Part shown: positions 1 through 5,222 of the stretch, piece after piece
How positions within the stretch are numbered: position 1 is the stretch's first letter
Layout: each line of letters starts with the position of its first letter
Source: Pseudomonadota bacterium
Lineage (GTDB): Bacteria > Pseudomonadota > Gammaproteobacteria > Burkholderiales > Burkholderiaceae_C
Reading direction: 5' to 3'
Assembly: GCA_023396625.1 (NCBI GenBank)
Contig: JAEWVY010000274.1
Coordinates: 1 to 5,222, forward strand
Length of the DNA: 5,222 nt
Made by a program: the position numbers and the translations under genes
Notes under the pieces: generated by a model
What the model was told of the DNA's origin: nothing
What the model saw: the letters and a program-made list of their open reading frames with translations, nothing else
Databases searched by the model: none

Positions 1-1
1 G

Positions 2-61
2 GGCGTGAGTTCGACATCGATTCTGCCACTGCTGTTTCTCGCCGGTGTTGCGCGTGCGTAA
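2..61 (+). CDS. C-terminal end of an unidentified plus-strand gene (partial)
   Basis: The second forward frame is open from the left edge to a TAA at 59-61. It would encode 19 residues ending LLFLAGVARA, a hydrophobic stretch that could be the tail of a membrane protein. The fragment is far too short to identify. The main support is indirect: a terminator-like hairpin begins six bases after the stop, and amn converges on it from the other side. Against it, third-position GC is lower than in the neighbouring genes. A rival reading is a minus-strand gene starting with the ATG at 17-15 and running off the left edge. Confidence 0.33.
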   Translation, partial: GVSSTSILPLLFLAGVARA

Positions 62-66
62 AGAAG

Positions 67-89
67 CTTGAAGCCTGGGTGGCCTCAAG
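67..89. terminator. Probable bidirectional Rho-independent terminator between convergent genes
   Basis: CTTGAAGCC (67-75) pairs with GGCCTCAAG (81-89) around a five-base TGGGT loop, giving eight pairs and one A/C mismatch. On the plus strand the stem is followed by an AT-rich stretch (ATACTATAATTT) rather than a clean T run. On the minus strand it is followed by CTTCTTT. It lies between a likely plus-strand gene end (61) and the minus-strand amn end (178), so it could stop transcription from both sides. The imperfect T tracts keep confidence moderate. Confidence 0.5.
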
Positions 90-158
90 ATACTATAATT
101 TATATAGCAATATATCAAGCAAACACGCTGGATAACCGGGTATTTTCTTGATATCTTG
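86..158. repeat. AT-rich convergent spacer with interleaved inverted repeats
   Basis: This is the main AT-rich part of the spacer to the left of amn. ATATCAAG (112-119) is a perfect inverted match to CTTGATAT (147-154). CAAGATA (86-92) is a perfect inverted match to TATCTTG (152-158). The two right arms overlap, so the 12-mer CTTGATATCTTG (147-158) is complementary to two separated half-sites on the left. A further hairpin, GCGAGG (159-164) with CCTCGC (173-178), reaches the last base of the amn stop codon. No coding potential is visible. The structure could act in transcript ending or 3' protection of amn mRNA, or could bind a protein. No function can be assigned. Confidence 0.4.
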
Positions 159-177
159 GCGAGGGAGTGGCGCCTCG

Positions 178-1779
178 CTACTGGAACGCCACCTCCGCGA
201 AGCTGCGCAGCTTGCGGCTGTGCAACTGGTCCACGCCGGCCTCGCGCAGGCGCTCGAGCGCACGGATGCCGATCTGCAGGTGCTGGTTGACGCGTTCGCG
301 GTAGAACTGGTTGGCCATGCCGGGCAGCTTGATTTCGCCATGCAGAGGCTTGTCGCTCACGCACAGCAGCGTCCCGTAGGGCACGCGGAAGCGAAAGCCA
401 TTGGCGGCGATGGTGGCGCTTTCCATGTCCAGCGCGATGGCGCGGCTCTGGCTGAAGCGGCGTTGAGGCTGGTTGTCCGGCAGCAGCTCCCAGTTGCGGT
501 TGTCGGTGCTGGCGACGGTGCCGGTGCGCAGCACACGCTTGAGCTCGTGGCCCCGGAGCTGGGTGACCTCGGCCACGGCCGATTCCAGTGCCACCTGCAC
601 CTCAGCCAGCGCCGGCACCGGCACCCACAGCGGCAGTTCCTCGTCGAGCACGTGGTCCTCGCGCACGTAGCCGTGGGCCAGCACGTAGTCGCCGAGCTGC
701 TGGCTGTTGCGCAATCCGGCGCAGTGGCCGAGCATGATCCATGCGTGCGGGCGCAGCACGGCGATGTGGTCGGTGATGGTCTTGGCGTTGGCCGGGCCGA
801 CGCCGATGTTCACCATGGTGATGCCGCCATGACCCTCACGCATCAGGTGATAGGCCGGCATCTGGGGCAGCCTGGGGGGGTGGCCCCCACGGTCGCCCGC
901 TCCGTGGGTGCCCTGCCCCCCGAGGGGGCCGTGCTCCGCCTGGGGGCGGCCCGGCGGCGGCACGTTCCCCGGTGCGTCCATCGCCTCGGCCGGCAGGCCG
1001 GCGCGGCGCGTCACCACGTTGCCCGGCTCGACGAAGGCGGTGTAGCCGCCTTGCGGGTCGGCCATGGCGGCGTGGCCCAGCGCGATGAACTCGTCGATGT
1101 AGAACTGGTAGTTGGTGAACAGCACGAAATTTTGGAACCGTTCGGGCGCGGTGCCGGTGTAGTGGCGCAGGCGCTGCAGCGAGTAGTCCACGCGGGGCGC
1201 GGTGAACAGGGCGAGCGGCAGGGCCTCGCCCGGACCCGGCTCGTGGGTGCCGTTGGCGATGCCGTCGTCCATCGCGCCGAGGTCCGGCAGGTCGAACACG
1301 TCGCGCATCAGCAGCCGGCGCGCGGCACTCAGCGTGCCTTCCACATGGTCGTGCTCGGCGAAGCTGAAGTGCACGGGGATGGGTTGCGTGCTGGTGCCGA
1401 TCTCCAGCGCCACCGGGTGGTTGGCGAGCAGCAACCGGAACTGCTCCAGGTAGTAGTCCGCGTAGAGGTCGGGGCGGGTCAGCGTGGTCTCGAAGCGGCC
1501 CGGTCCGGCCACGAAGCCGTAGCTCAACCGCGAGTTGACGTGTGTCGCGGTGTCGGTGTGCACCCGCACGAACGGATAGCAGGCGCGCACGCGCACCACG
1601 GCGTCGGGATCGGTTTGTCCGGGCAGGGGCTGTCCGGCCACGAAACGCCGCATGGCGTCGCGCAGGTAATCGACCTGCTGGGTGTAGATCGCCTGCACCT
1701 GGGCCAGCGCGGCGCGGGCGTCGGTGTAGCGGGTCGGGGCGATGAAGGGGGGCAGGCTGGGCATGGGGGGATTGTGCAT
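178..1779 (-). CDS. amn: AMP nucleosidase
   Basis: This 533-residue cytoplasmic enzyme hydrolyses AMP to adenine and ribose 5-phosphate and helps control the adenylate pool. The sequence follows E. coli Amn along its length. The N-terminal regulatory half includes TRPDLYADYYLEQ (about 101-113) and RVDYSLQRLRHYTGT (about 196-210). The catalytic nucleoside-phosphorylase-like half includes VNIGVGPANAKTITDH (about 323-338), GHCAGLR (351-357), GDYVLAHGYVREDHVLD (363-379), DMESATIAA (451-459) and SDKPLHGEIKLPG (475-487). The last motif carries the Asp expected to be catalytic. It ends LHSRKLRSF near the C terminus, as the family does. The E. coli protein, as I remember it, has 484 residues. Much of the difference is an extra segment of about 30 residues (roughly 274-305) encoded by a palindromic repeat. 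Start: the ATG at 1779 lies 21 bases after the lysR stop. A second ATG at 1764 (Met6) is equally possible, and neither has a clear ribosome binding site. The gene may be translated from the lysR transcript. Confidence 0.95.
   Translation of the reverse strand: MHNPPMPSLPPFIAPTRYTDARAALAQVQAIYTQQVDYLRDAMRRFVAGQPLPGQTDPDAVVRVRACYPFVRVHTDTATHVNSRLSYGFVAGPGRFETTLTRPDLYADYYLEQFRLLLANHPVALEIGTSTQPIPVHFSFAEHDHVEGTLSAARRLLMRDVFDLPDLGAMDDGIANGTHEPGPGEALPLALFTAPRVDYSLQRLRHYTGTAPERFQNFVLFTNYQFYIDEFIALGHAAMADPQGGYTAFVEPGNVVTRRAGLPAEAMDAPGNVPPPGRPQAEHGPLGGQGTHGAGDRGGHPPRLPQMPAYHLMREGHGGITMVNIGVGPANAKTITDHIAVLRPHAWIMLGHCAGLRNSQQLGDYVLAHGYVREDHVLDEELPLWVPVPALAEVQVALESAVAEVTQLRGHELKRVLRTGTVASTDNRNWELLPDNQPQRRFSQSRAIALDMESATIAANGFRFRVPYGTLLCVSDKPLHGEIKLPGMANQFYRERVNQHLQIGIRALERLREAGVDQLHSRKLRSFAEVAFQ
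865..960. repeat. GC-rich palindromic repeat element inserted in frame within amn
   Basis: About 96 bases contain three consecutive hairpins. The first is CCCACGG (886-892) with CCGTGGG (902-908), nine-base loop. The second is GCCCCC (915-920) with GGGGGC (924-929), loop CGA. The third is CCGCC (936-940) with GGCGG (945-949), loop TGGG. GGCCCCC (882-888) can alternatively pair with GGGGGCC (924-930). There are runs of seven G (874-880) and six C (916-921). In the amn frame the element encodes about 32 Pro/Gly/His-rich, low-complexity residues where E. coli Amn has only a short linker. The form resembles the short G/C-run intergenic repeats I associate with Comamonadaceae genomes. That family assignment is from memory and unverified, and the exact ends are estimates. 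Confidence 0.6.
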
Positions 1780-1800
1780 GCCCGGCGTGGGCCCGGGGGG

Positions 1801-2700
1801 TCATCCGATCGTGGTCTGCAGGCTTTTCAATTCCTGGCGCATCCAGTCGATGAACACCCGTGTGCGCCTGGGCAACAGGCGCGCGTGCGGGTAGACCAGC
1901 TGGATCGGGCGGGGCGGCTGCTCGAAAGATTCGAGCACGACCTGGAGCCGTTTCTGAGCAATGTGCGGGGCCACCTGGTACGAGAAGAACATGCCGAAGC
2001 CCGCGCCGGCCACGCAGGCCTCCAGGGCGGGCAGCACGTGATTGAACTCGAGATTCCCGCGCACGTTCAGCCGGAACGCACGGCCATGCTCGTGGAAGCT
2101 GCCCCATCCCGGCTTGCCGAATGAATTCTTCAGGCAGTTCGCCGCGAGCAGGTCGCGGGGGTGTGCCGGCGTTCCGTGGCGGCGCAGGTACGCGGGACTG
2201 GCCACCACCACACGGCGCACCTGGCCCACGGGCACGGCCACCAGGGACGAATCCTCCAGGGGGCCGATGCGCACCCCCACGTCGATGCCTTCCTCCACCA
2301 GGTTCGCGATCCGGTCCAGCAGCACCACGCTGCAGCGCATCTTGTCATGCTGCTGCACGAACCGGGTGACGGCGGGCGCCACGTGCATCTGGCCGAACAG
2401 CACCGGCGCCGTCACGGTCAGGTGGCCGGTGGGTTCGCGGGCCTCGGCGGTGAGCGCGGTTTCGGATTCTTCCACCGCGGCCAGCACCTGGCGGCAGCTG
2501 TCGAGGTGGCGCCGGCCCTCCTCGGTCAGGGAGACCCGCCGCGTGGTCCGGTTGAGCAGCCGGACCCCCAGCATGGCCTCGTACGCGGCCAAGACGCGCA
2601 CCACGGCCGGCAACGACGAGCCCAGCGCCCGTGCGGCGGCCGTCAGGCTGCCTTGGTCGGCAATCTGCACGAAGGTCTGCATGGCGCGAAACTTGTCCAC
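1801..2700 (-). CDS. LysR-family transcriptional regulator (CrgA-like group)
   Basis: This is a 299-residue DNA-binding regulator of normal LysR length. The winged helix-turn-helix is at residues 1-60: FVQIADQGSLTAAARALG, then a recognition helix region SLPAVVRVLAAYEAMLG, then VRLLNRTTRRVSLTEEG. A linker helix follows at about 61-88. The effector-binding domain starts at about 92 (GHLTVTAPVLFGQMHVAP) and contains EEGIDVGVRIGPLEDSSLVAVPVG (about 136-159) and the C-terminal GFGMFFSYQVAP (234-245). The layout resembles the CrgA/AphB-like subgroup, and the ligand cannot be predicted. The start is a GTG at 2700, chosen because it supplies the usual (M)DKFRAMQTF opening. Met7 at 2682 would clip the first helix. 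No strong ribosome binding site precedes it. The gene is divergent from the GST gene across an 83-base spacer with a T-N11-A dyad. It lies 21 bases upstream of amn on the same strand, so it probably regulates itself and the GST operon and may share a transcript with amn. Confidence 0.93.
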   Translation of the reverse strand: MDKFRAMQTFVQIADQGSLTAAARALGSSLPAVVRVLAAYEAMLGVRLLNRTTRRVSLTEEGRRHLDSCRQVLAAVEESETALTAEAREPTGHLTVTAPVLFGQMHVAPAVTRFVQQHDKMRCSVVLLDRIANLVEEGIDVGVRIGPLEDSSLVAVPVGQVRRVVVASPAYLRRHGTPAHPRDLLAANCLKNSFGKPGWGSFHEHGRAFRLNVRGNLEFNHVLPALEACVAGAGFGMFFSYQVAPHIAQKRLQVVLESFEQPPRPIQLVYPHARLLPRRTRVFIDWMRQELKSLQTTIG

Positions 2701-2709
2701 GGCCCATAT

Positions 2710-2728
2710 TACTTCGATTTTCGGAGTA
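2710..2728. promoter_or_regulatory. Candidate LysR-type operator (T-N11-A dyad)
   Basis: TACTTCGATTTTCGGAGTA is an imperfect palindrome: eight-base arms with seven of eight positions complementary around a central TTT. T2713 and A2725 are separated by exactly 11 bases inside the dyad, the usual LysR-family binding pattern. It sits 9 bases upstream of the lysR GTG start and 55 bases upstream of the GST ATG. That placement suits self-repression together with activation of the divergent gene. A second, weaker inverted pair, TATTTA (2747-2752) with TAAATA (2768-2773), lies nearer the GST gene and could be a second contact site or chance in AT-rich DNA. Confidence 0.6.
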
Positions 2729-2740
2729 GTGGATTGCGGA

Positions 2741-2783
2741 AATGGCTATTTATTCTGTTGTGAGGAGTAAATAAAATTGCGGC
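2741..2783 (+). promoter_or_regulatory. AT-rich promoter and leader region for the GST gene, with distant purine-rich site
   Basis: This is the only AT-rich stretch upstream of the plus-strand genes. TATTTA (2747-2752) or TATTCT (2751-2756) could serve as a -10 element, but no good -35 is spaced correctly, which would suit an activator-dependent promoter. TAAAAT (2772-2777) is closer to consensus but too near the start codon to leave a normal leader. GAGGAG (2762-2767) is a strong anti-16S match, yet 16 bases separate it from the ATG at 2784, well beyond the usual spacing. An in-frame TAA at 2772-2774 rules out an upstream extension of the protein. The exact transcription start cannot be set. 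Confidence 0.4.
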
Positions 2784-3407
2784 ATGAACACACCGATCCA
2801 ACTCCATCGCATGGCCCTGTCGGGGCACTGCCACCGCGTCGAGCTCTTTCTGTCTCTGCTGGGGCTGCCAACCCAACGGATCGACGTGGACCTCGCTGCC
2901 GGGGCGCACAAGGCGCCGGCCTTTCTCGCGCTGAATCCGTTCGGCCAGGTGCCCGTGATCCAGGACGGCGACGTGACGCTGGCCGATTCCAACGCCATTC
3001 TGGTGTACCTGGAAGGGCGCTACGCACCGGGCCAATGGCTGCCCCGCGACCCGTTGCAGGCCGCGCAGGTGCAGCGTTGGCTCAGCGTGGCAGCGGGCCC
3101 GCTGGCTTTCGGCCCGGCGCTGGCGCGTGTCATCGCCCTGTTCAAGCGGCCCGACGATCCCGCGCCTGCCATTGCCCGCGCGCACGCGCTGTTCAAGGTC
3201 ATGGACGGGGTATTGCAGACGCAGGATTTCCTGGTCGGCGCGCAGCCCACGCTGGCGGACATCGCCAACTACAGCTACACCGTGCTGGCGCCCGAAGGTG
3301 GCGTGTCGCTCGAGCCGTACCCGGCGATCCGGGCCTGGCTGGCGCGCATCGAGGCCTTGCCGCGTTTCGTGCCGATGCCCCGGACCCCCATCGGCCTGGC
3401 GGCCTGA
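2784..3407 (+). CDS. Glutathione S-transferase family protein
   Basis: This is a 207-residue cytosolic enzyme of normal bacterial GST length, expected to conjugate glutathione to electrophiles or reduce disulfides or peroxides. The N-terminal thioredoxin-like domain (about 5-82) opens with MALSGHCHRVELFLSLLGLP, where the Ser14/His15 region lies at the usual catalytic loop. It continues with NPFGQVPVIQDGD (51-63), including the conserved cis-Pro58, and LADSNAILVYL (66-76), in which Asp68-Ser69 should hold the glutamyl part of glutathione. The helical C-terminal domain has FLVGAQPTLADIANYSY (149-165), the N-capping and hydrophobic-staple region. ATG 2784 is the first possible start, since an in-frame TAA lies at 2772. 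The gene is divergent from the LysR gene and 17 bases upstream of a flavin-type oxidase homolog, so the pair probably forms an operon. The class and substrate are not determined. Confidence 0.93.
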   Translation: MNTPIQLHRMALSGHCHRVELFLSLLGLPTQRIDVDLAAGAHKAPAFLALNPFGQVPVIQDGDVTLADSNAILVYLEGRYAPGQWLPRDPLQAAQVQRWLSVAAGPLAFGPALARVIALFKRPDDPAPAIARAHALFKVMDGVLQTQDFLVGAQPTLADIANYSYTVLAPEGGVSLEPYPAIRAWLARIEALPRFVPMPRTPIGLAA

Positions 3408-3424
3408 CGGCGTCTTCCGGCGCC

Positions 3425-4351
3425 ATGGACACCACGCCCTTCCATGAGGGGGAGCTGGCGCTGCAGCGCCGCGCCGGCGCCTACGAGGCCTTGGCCGTGG
3501 CGGGACCGCGCGTGATCCGGGACCACATGCCGCCCCAGCACCGGGAGTTTTTTGCCCAACTGCCCTTCATGGTGATCGGTGCGCTGGATGCACGAGGCTG
3601 GCCCCAGGCCAGCGTGCTCGCCGGGCCACCCGGGTTCGTGCAGTCGCCGCAGCCGCAGCGGCTGGAGGTGGGGGCGTTGCCGCTGCCCGGCGACCCGCTG
3701 GCCGGCATGCTGACCGTGGGCGCGCCGGTGGGGCTGCTCGGCATCGAGCCGCACACGCGCCGGCGCAATCGCGTGAACGGCACGGTCGTGGCCGTGGATG
3801 GAAACGGCTTTTCGGTGCGGGCACGGCAGAGCTTCGGCAACTGCCAGAAATACATCCAGGCGCGCGAGGTCACGTACATGGCCACGCCGCCGCGGGGGGC
3901 GGTCCAGGACGCGCTGGAACTCGATGACGCGGCCTGCCGCCTGATCGCGGCCGCCGACACTTTTTTCATCGCCACGGCGCATCCCGCCGCGGCGGCCGGC
4001 GCACTGGCGGCGCACGGGGTCGACGTCTCGCACCGTGGTGGCCCGCCGGGGTTCGTGGCGCGCGAGGGACACCGCACGCTGACCGTGCCCGACTACGTCG
4101 GCAACCGGTTTTTCAACACGCTGGGCAACCTGGCGCTCCACCCCCGCTGTGGCCTGCTGTTCATCGACGGCGAGCATGGGGATCTGCTGTACGTGACGGC
4201 CACGGGGCAGGTGCAGTGGGACGGTGCGGCGCTGGCCCGGTTTCCGGGGGCGCAGCGGCTGCTGCGGCTCGAGGTGGCGGCGGTTCGCCGGCTGCAGGCG
4301 GCGTTGCCGCTGCGCTGGGGTGGCGCGGAACCGGCCGCGGAACGGGTCTGA
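3425..4351 (+). CDS. Pyridoxamine 5'-phosphate oxidase-family protein (FMN-binding split barrel)
   Basis: This 308-residue protein matches the large PNPOx-like family. It appears to contain two related halves. The N-terminal half has VIRDHMPPQHREFFAQLPFMVIGALDARGWPQASVLAGPPGFV (about 30-72) and LLGIEPHTRRRNRVNGTV (about 104-121). Between them is QSFGNCQKYIQAR (135-147), a family signature. The C-terminal half has ADTFFIATAHP (177-187), VDVSHRGGPPGFV (199-211), DYVGNRFFNTLGNLALHPRCGLLFID (223-248) and LLYVTATGQVQW (254-265). It probably binds FMN or a similar flavin. A true role in vitamin B6 synthesis is unlikely, because this is not the short canonical PdxH. Homologs I recall are often fused to a C-terminal ferredoxin/flavodoxin reductase; this one stops after the split-barrel part. 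ATG 3425 lies 17 bases after the GST stop with no clear ribosome binding site, so translational coupling is likely. The substrate is unknown. Confidence 0.85.
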   Translation: MDTTPFHEGELALQRRAGAYEALAVAGPRVIRDHMPPQHREFFAQLPFMVIGALDARGWPQASVLAGPPGFVQSPQPQRLEVGALPLPGDPLAGMLTVGAPVGLLGIEPHTRRRNRVNGTVVAVDGNGFSVRARQSFGNCQKYIQAREVTYMATPPRGAVQDALELDDAACRLIAAADTFFIATAHPAAAAGALAAHGVDVSHRGGPPGFVAREGHRTLTVPDYVGNRFFNTLGNLALHPRCGLLFIDGEHGDLLYVTATGQVQWDGAALARFPGAQRLLRLEVAAVRRLQAALPLRWGGAEPAAERV

Positions 4352-4360
4352 ACCCACCGA

Positions 4361-4376
4361 ACCGCCCGGGGGCGGT
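4361..4376. other. GC-rich hairpin in the spacer before the MgtC-like gene
   Basis: ACCGCC (4361-4366) pairs perfectly with GGCGGT (4371-4376) around a CGGG loop. GAACC (4359-4363) can alternatively pair with GGTTC (4377-4381). No T tract follows, so a standard Rho-independent terminator is not supported. The hairpin could weaken read-through or sit in the leader of the next gene. Its core differs by only one base from the third hairpin of the repeat inside amn. Confidence 0.35.
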
Positions 4377-4397
4377 GGTTCGCGCTAGCATGGCGCG

Positions 4398-5222
4398 GTG
4401 AACATCGATGTCGCCGCCGCAGGCCTGTCCCTGCCCGATCTGGTTTCCACGCTGGTCGTGGCATTGGGCTGCGGGCTGCTGATCGGTGTCGAGCGCGAGC
4501 GCCGCAAGGGTGACGGGCCCACGCGCGCCGCTGCCGGATTGCGCACCTTCGCGCTGGTGGCCGTCACCGGCGCGGCCAGCATGCTGCTGGGCGGTCTCTG
4601 GCTGGCGACGGTGGGTGCGGGCTTCGTGGCGGCACTGGGGGTGGTGGCCTACGCGCGTGATCGGTCCACCGATCCGGGCGTGACCACCGAGATCGCCCTG
4701 CTGCTGACGTTCCTGATCGGCATGTCGTGCGTCTGGAGCCTGGCGCTGGCCGCGGGCATGGCGGCCGCGCTCACGGCCCTGTTGGCGGGGCGCCAGCCGC
4801 TGCACGATTTTGCCCGCCGCTGGCTCAGGCCGGCCGAAGTGCGGGGGGGCATCGTCCTGTGCGCGCTGACGCTGATCGCGTTGCCGCTCATGCCCGACCA
4901 ACCGCTCTGGGGGACCGTGCTCAATCCCTACGTCATGACGCGCTTGCTGGTGCTGCTGCTGGTCCTTCAGGCGCTGGCCCACCTGGCGCGGCGTTTCCTG
5001 CAGTCGCGCCATGCGTTGATGCTCACGGCCGTGTCGGCGGGGTTTGTGTCCAGCACGGCGACGATTGCCAGCCACGGCATGGAGGTGCGCGAGGGCCGCG
5101 CCGACGCGGGGGGCAACGCGGGGGCGGGCTTGCTCAGCAGCGTGGCCACCTTGCTGCAGCTGCTGCTGGTGGCTGCAGCCGTCCAGCCAGCCTGGCTGGC
5201 GCGGCTGGGCCCGGCCTGCCTG
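4398..5222 (+). CDS. MgtC/SapB family membrane protein with DUF4010 domain (3' end beyond window)
   Basis: The first 275 residues are present and the frame is open at the right edge. The N-terminal MgtC/SapB-type domain (about 15-130) shows GCGLLIGVERERRKGDG (24-40) followed by RAAAGLRTFALVAVTGA (43-59), the typical GLLIG-ER and GLRT pattern. Hydrophobic segments lie near 15-31, 51-68, 71-85, 96-110 and 112-130. The second part resembles DUF4010: LNPYVMTRLLVLLLVLQALAHL (175-196), then AVSAGFVSSTATIASHG (211-227), with more membrane segments near 150-165 and 246-262. The protein should sit in the inner membrane. Family members have been linked to magnesium stress or ATP synthase control for MgtC proper, but that role cannot be carried over here. 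The GTG at 4398 is the likely start: an in-frame TAG lies at 4386 and the nearby ATG at 4390 is out of frame. No ribosome binding site is obvious. It lies 46 bases after the oxidase-like gene and may be in the same run. Confidence 0.88.
   Translation, partial: MNIDVAAAGLSLPDLVSTLVVALGCGLLIGVERERRKGDGPTRAAAGLRTFALVAVTGAASMLLGGLWLATVGAGFVAALGVVAYARDRSTDPGVTTEIALLLTFLIGMSCVWSLALAAGMAAALTALLAGRQPLHDFARRWLRPAEVRGGIVLCALTLIALPLMPDQPLWGTVLNPYVMTRLLVLLLVLQALAHLARRFLQSRHALMLTAVSAGFVSSTATIASHGMEVREGRADAGGNAGAGLLSSVATLLQLLLVAAAVQPAWLARLGPACL

Noticed and set aside
94..99. A perfect TATAAT on the plus strand as a promoter
   Set aside because: No suitable -35 lies 16-18 bases upstream (TTGAAG at 68-73 is 20 bases away), and transcription would run antisense into amn. 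AT-rich spacers produce such matches by chance.
90..118. A minus-strand promoter (TTGATA, 17-base gap, TAGTAT) for a gene starting at 17 and leaving the left edge
   Set aside because: The hexamers are plausible, but a strong terminator-like hairpin at 67-89 would lie between promoter and gene, and only five codons are visible. A plus-strand gene end is the simpler reading.
836..2107. A 423-codon minus-strand frame overlapping amn and lysR
   Set aside because: It runs in another frame through both real genes and its Arg/Pro/Ala-rich translation is typical of an out-of-frame reading of high-GC coding DNA.
148..2124. A 658-codon open frame on the plus strand opposite amn and lysR
   Set aside because: It spans the antisense of two clearly conserved minus-strand genes, has a low-complexity Val/Gly/His/Arg-rich translation and matches no family I know. 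Such frames are common opposite high-GC genes with strong third-position bias.
2777..3424. Possible N-terminal extension of the oxidase-like protein, upstream of 3425
   Set aside because: The frame stays open through the whole GST gene, but the translation there is Arg/Ala/Gly-rich nonsense, while the GST frame is clearly conserved. Family similarity begins just after the ATG at 3425.
4361..4381. A Rho-independent terminator after the oxidase-like gene
   Set aside because: The stem is good but there is no T tract on either side, so it is listed only as a hairpin.
4161..5075. A 304-codon minus-strand frame opposite the MgtC-like gene
   Set aside because: Its Gln/Arg/His/Gly-rich translation has no recognisable domain, and the plus-strand frame gives a convincing membrane protein of a known family.
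1..5222. CRISPR arrays, tRNA or rRNA genes, insertion sequences, or phage or defence genes
   Set aside because: Reading both strands shows no regularly spaced repeats, no tRNA-like cloverleaf, no transposase motifs and no known defence domains.

Overview
The window is high-GC DNA with typical proteobacterial gene content and strong G/C preference at third codon positions. The best taxonomic guess is a betaproteobacterium of the Burkholderiales, probably Comamonadaceae. That guess rests on the overall style of the AMP nucleosidase, the LysR/GST pair, the pyridoxamine-phosphate-oxidase-like protein and the G/C-run palindromic repeat. It is an inference from remembered homologs, not from a search.

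Layout. Positions 1-61 probably hold the last residues of a plus-strand gene that starts outside the window. They are followed by a terminator-like hairpin (67-89) and an AT-rich convergent spacer. Positions 178-1779 (minus) encode AMP nucleosidase (amn). It carries an extra segment of about 30 residues, encoded by a GC-rich string of hairpins, at the junction between its regulatory and catalytic halves. Directly upstream on the same strand, 21 bases away, is a LysR-type regulator (1801-2700, minus, GTG start). A short AT-rich divergent spacer with a good LysR-type operator (2710-2728) separates it from a plus-strand run: a glutathione S-transferase (2784-3407), a flavin split-barrel protein related to pyridoxamine 5'-phosphate oxidase (3425-4351), and a MgtC/SapB-DUF4010 membrane protein (4398 to the right edge, incomplete).

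How the parts may work together. The LysR regulator is placed to control its own transcription and the divergent GST/oxidase-like pair, which would fit a small detoxification or redox unit. The amn gene may be co-transcribed with the regulator. It salvages or disposes of AMP as adenine and ribose 5-phosphate, and no functional link to the GST side is visible. The MgtC-like gene may simply be the next gene in the run.

Most of the window is ordinary chromosomal housekeeping or accessory metabolism. I see no sign of a new defence, mobile or RNA-based system. The one structurally unusual item is the palindromic element that appears to have been absorbed in frame into amn.
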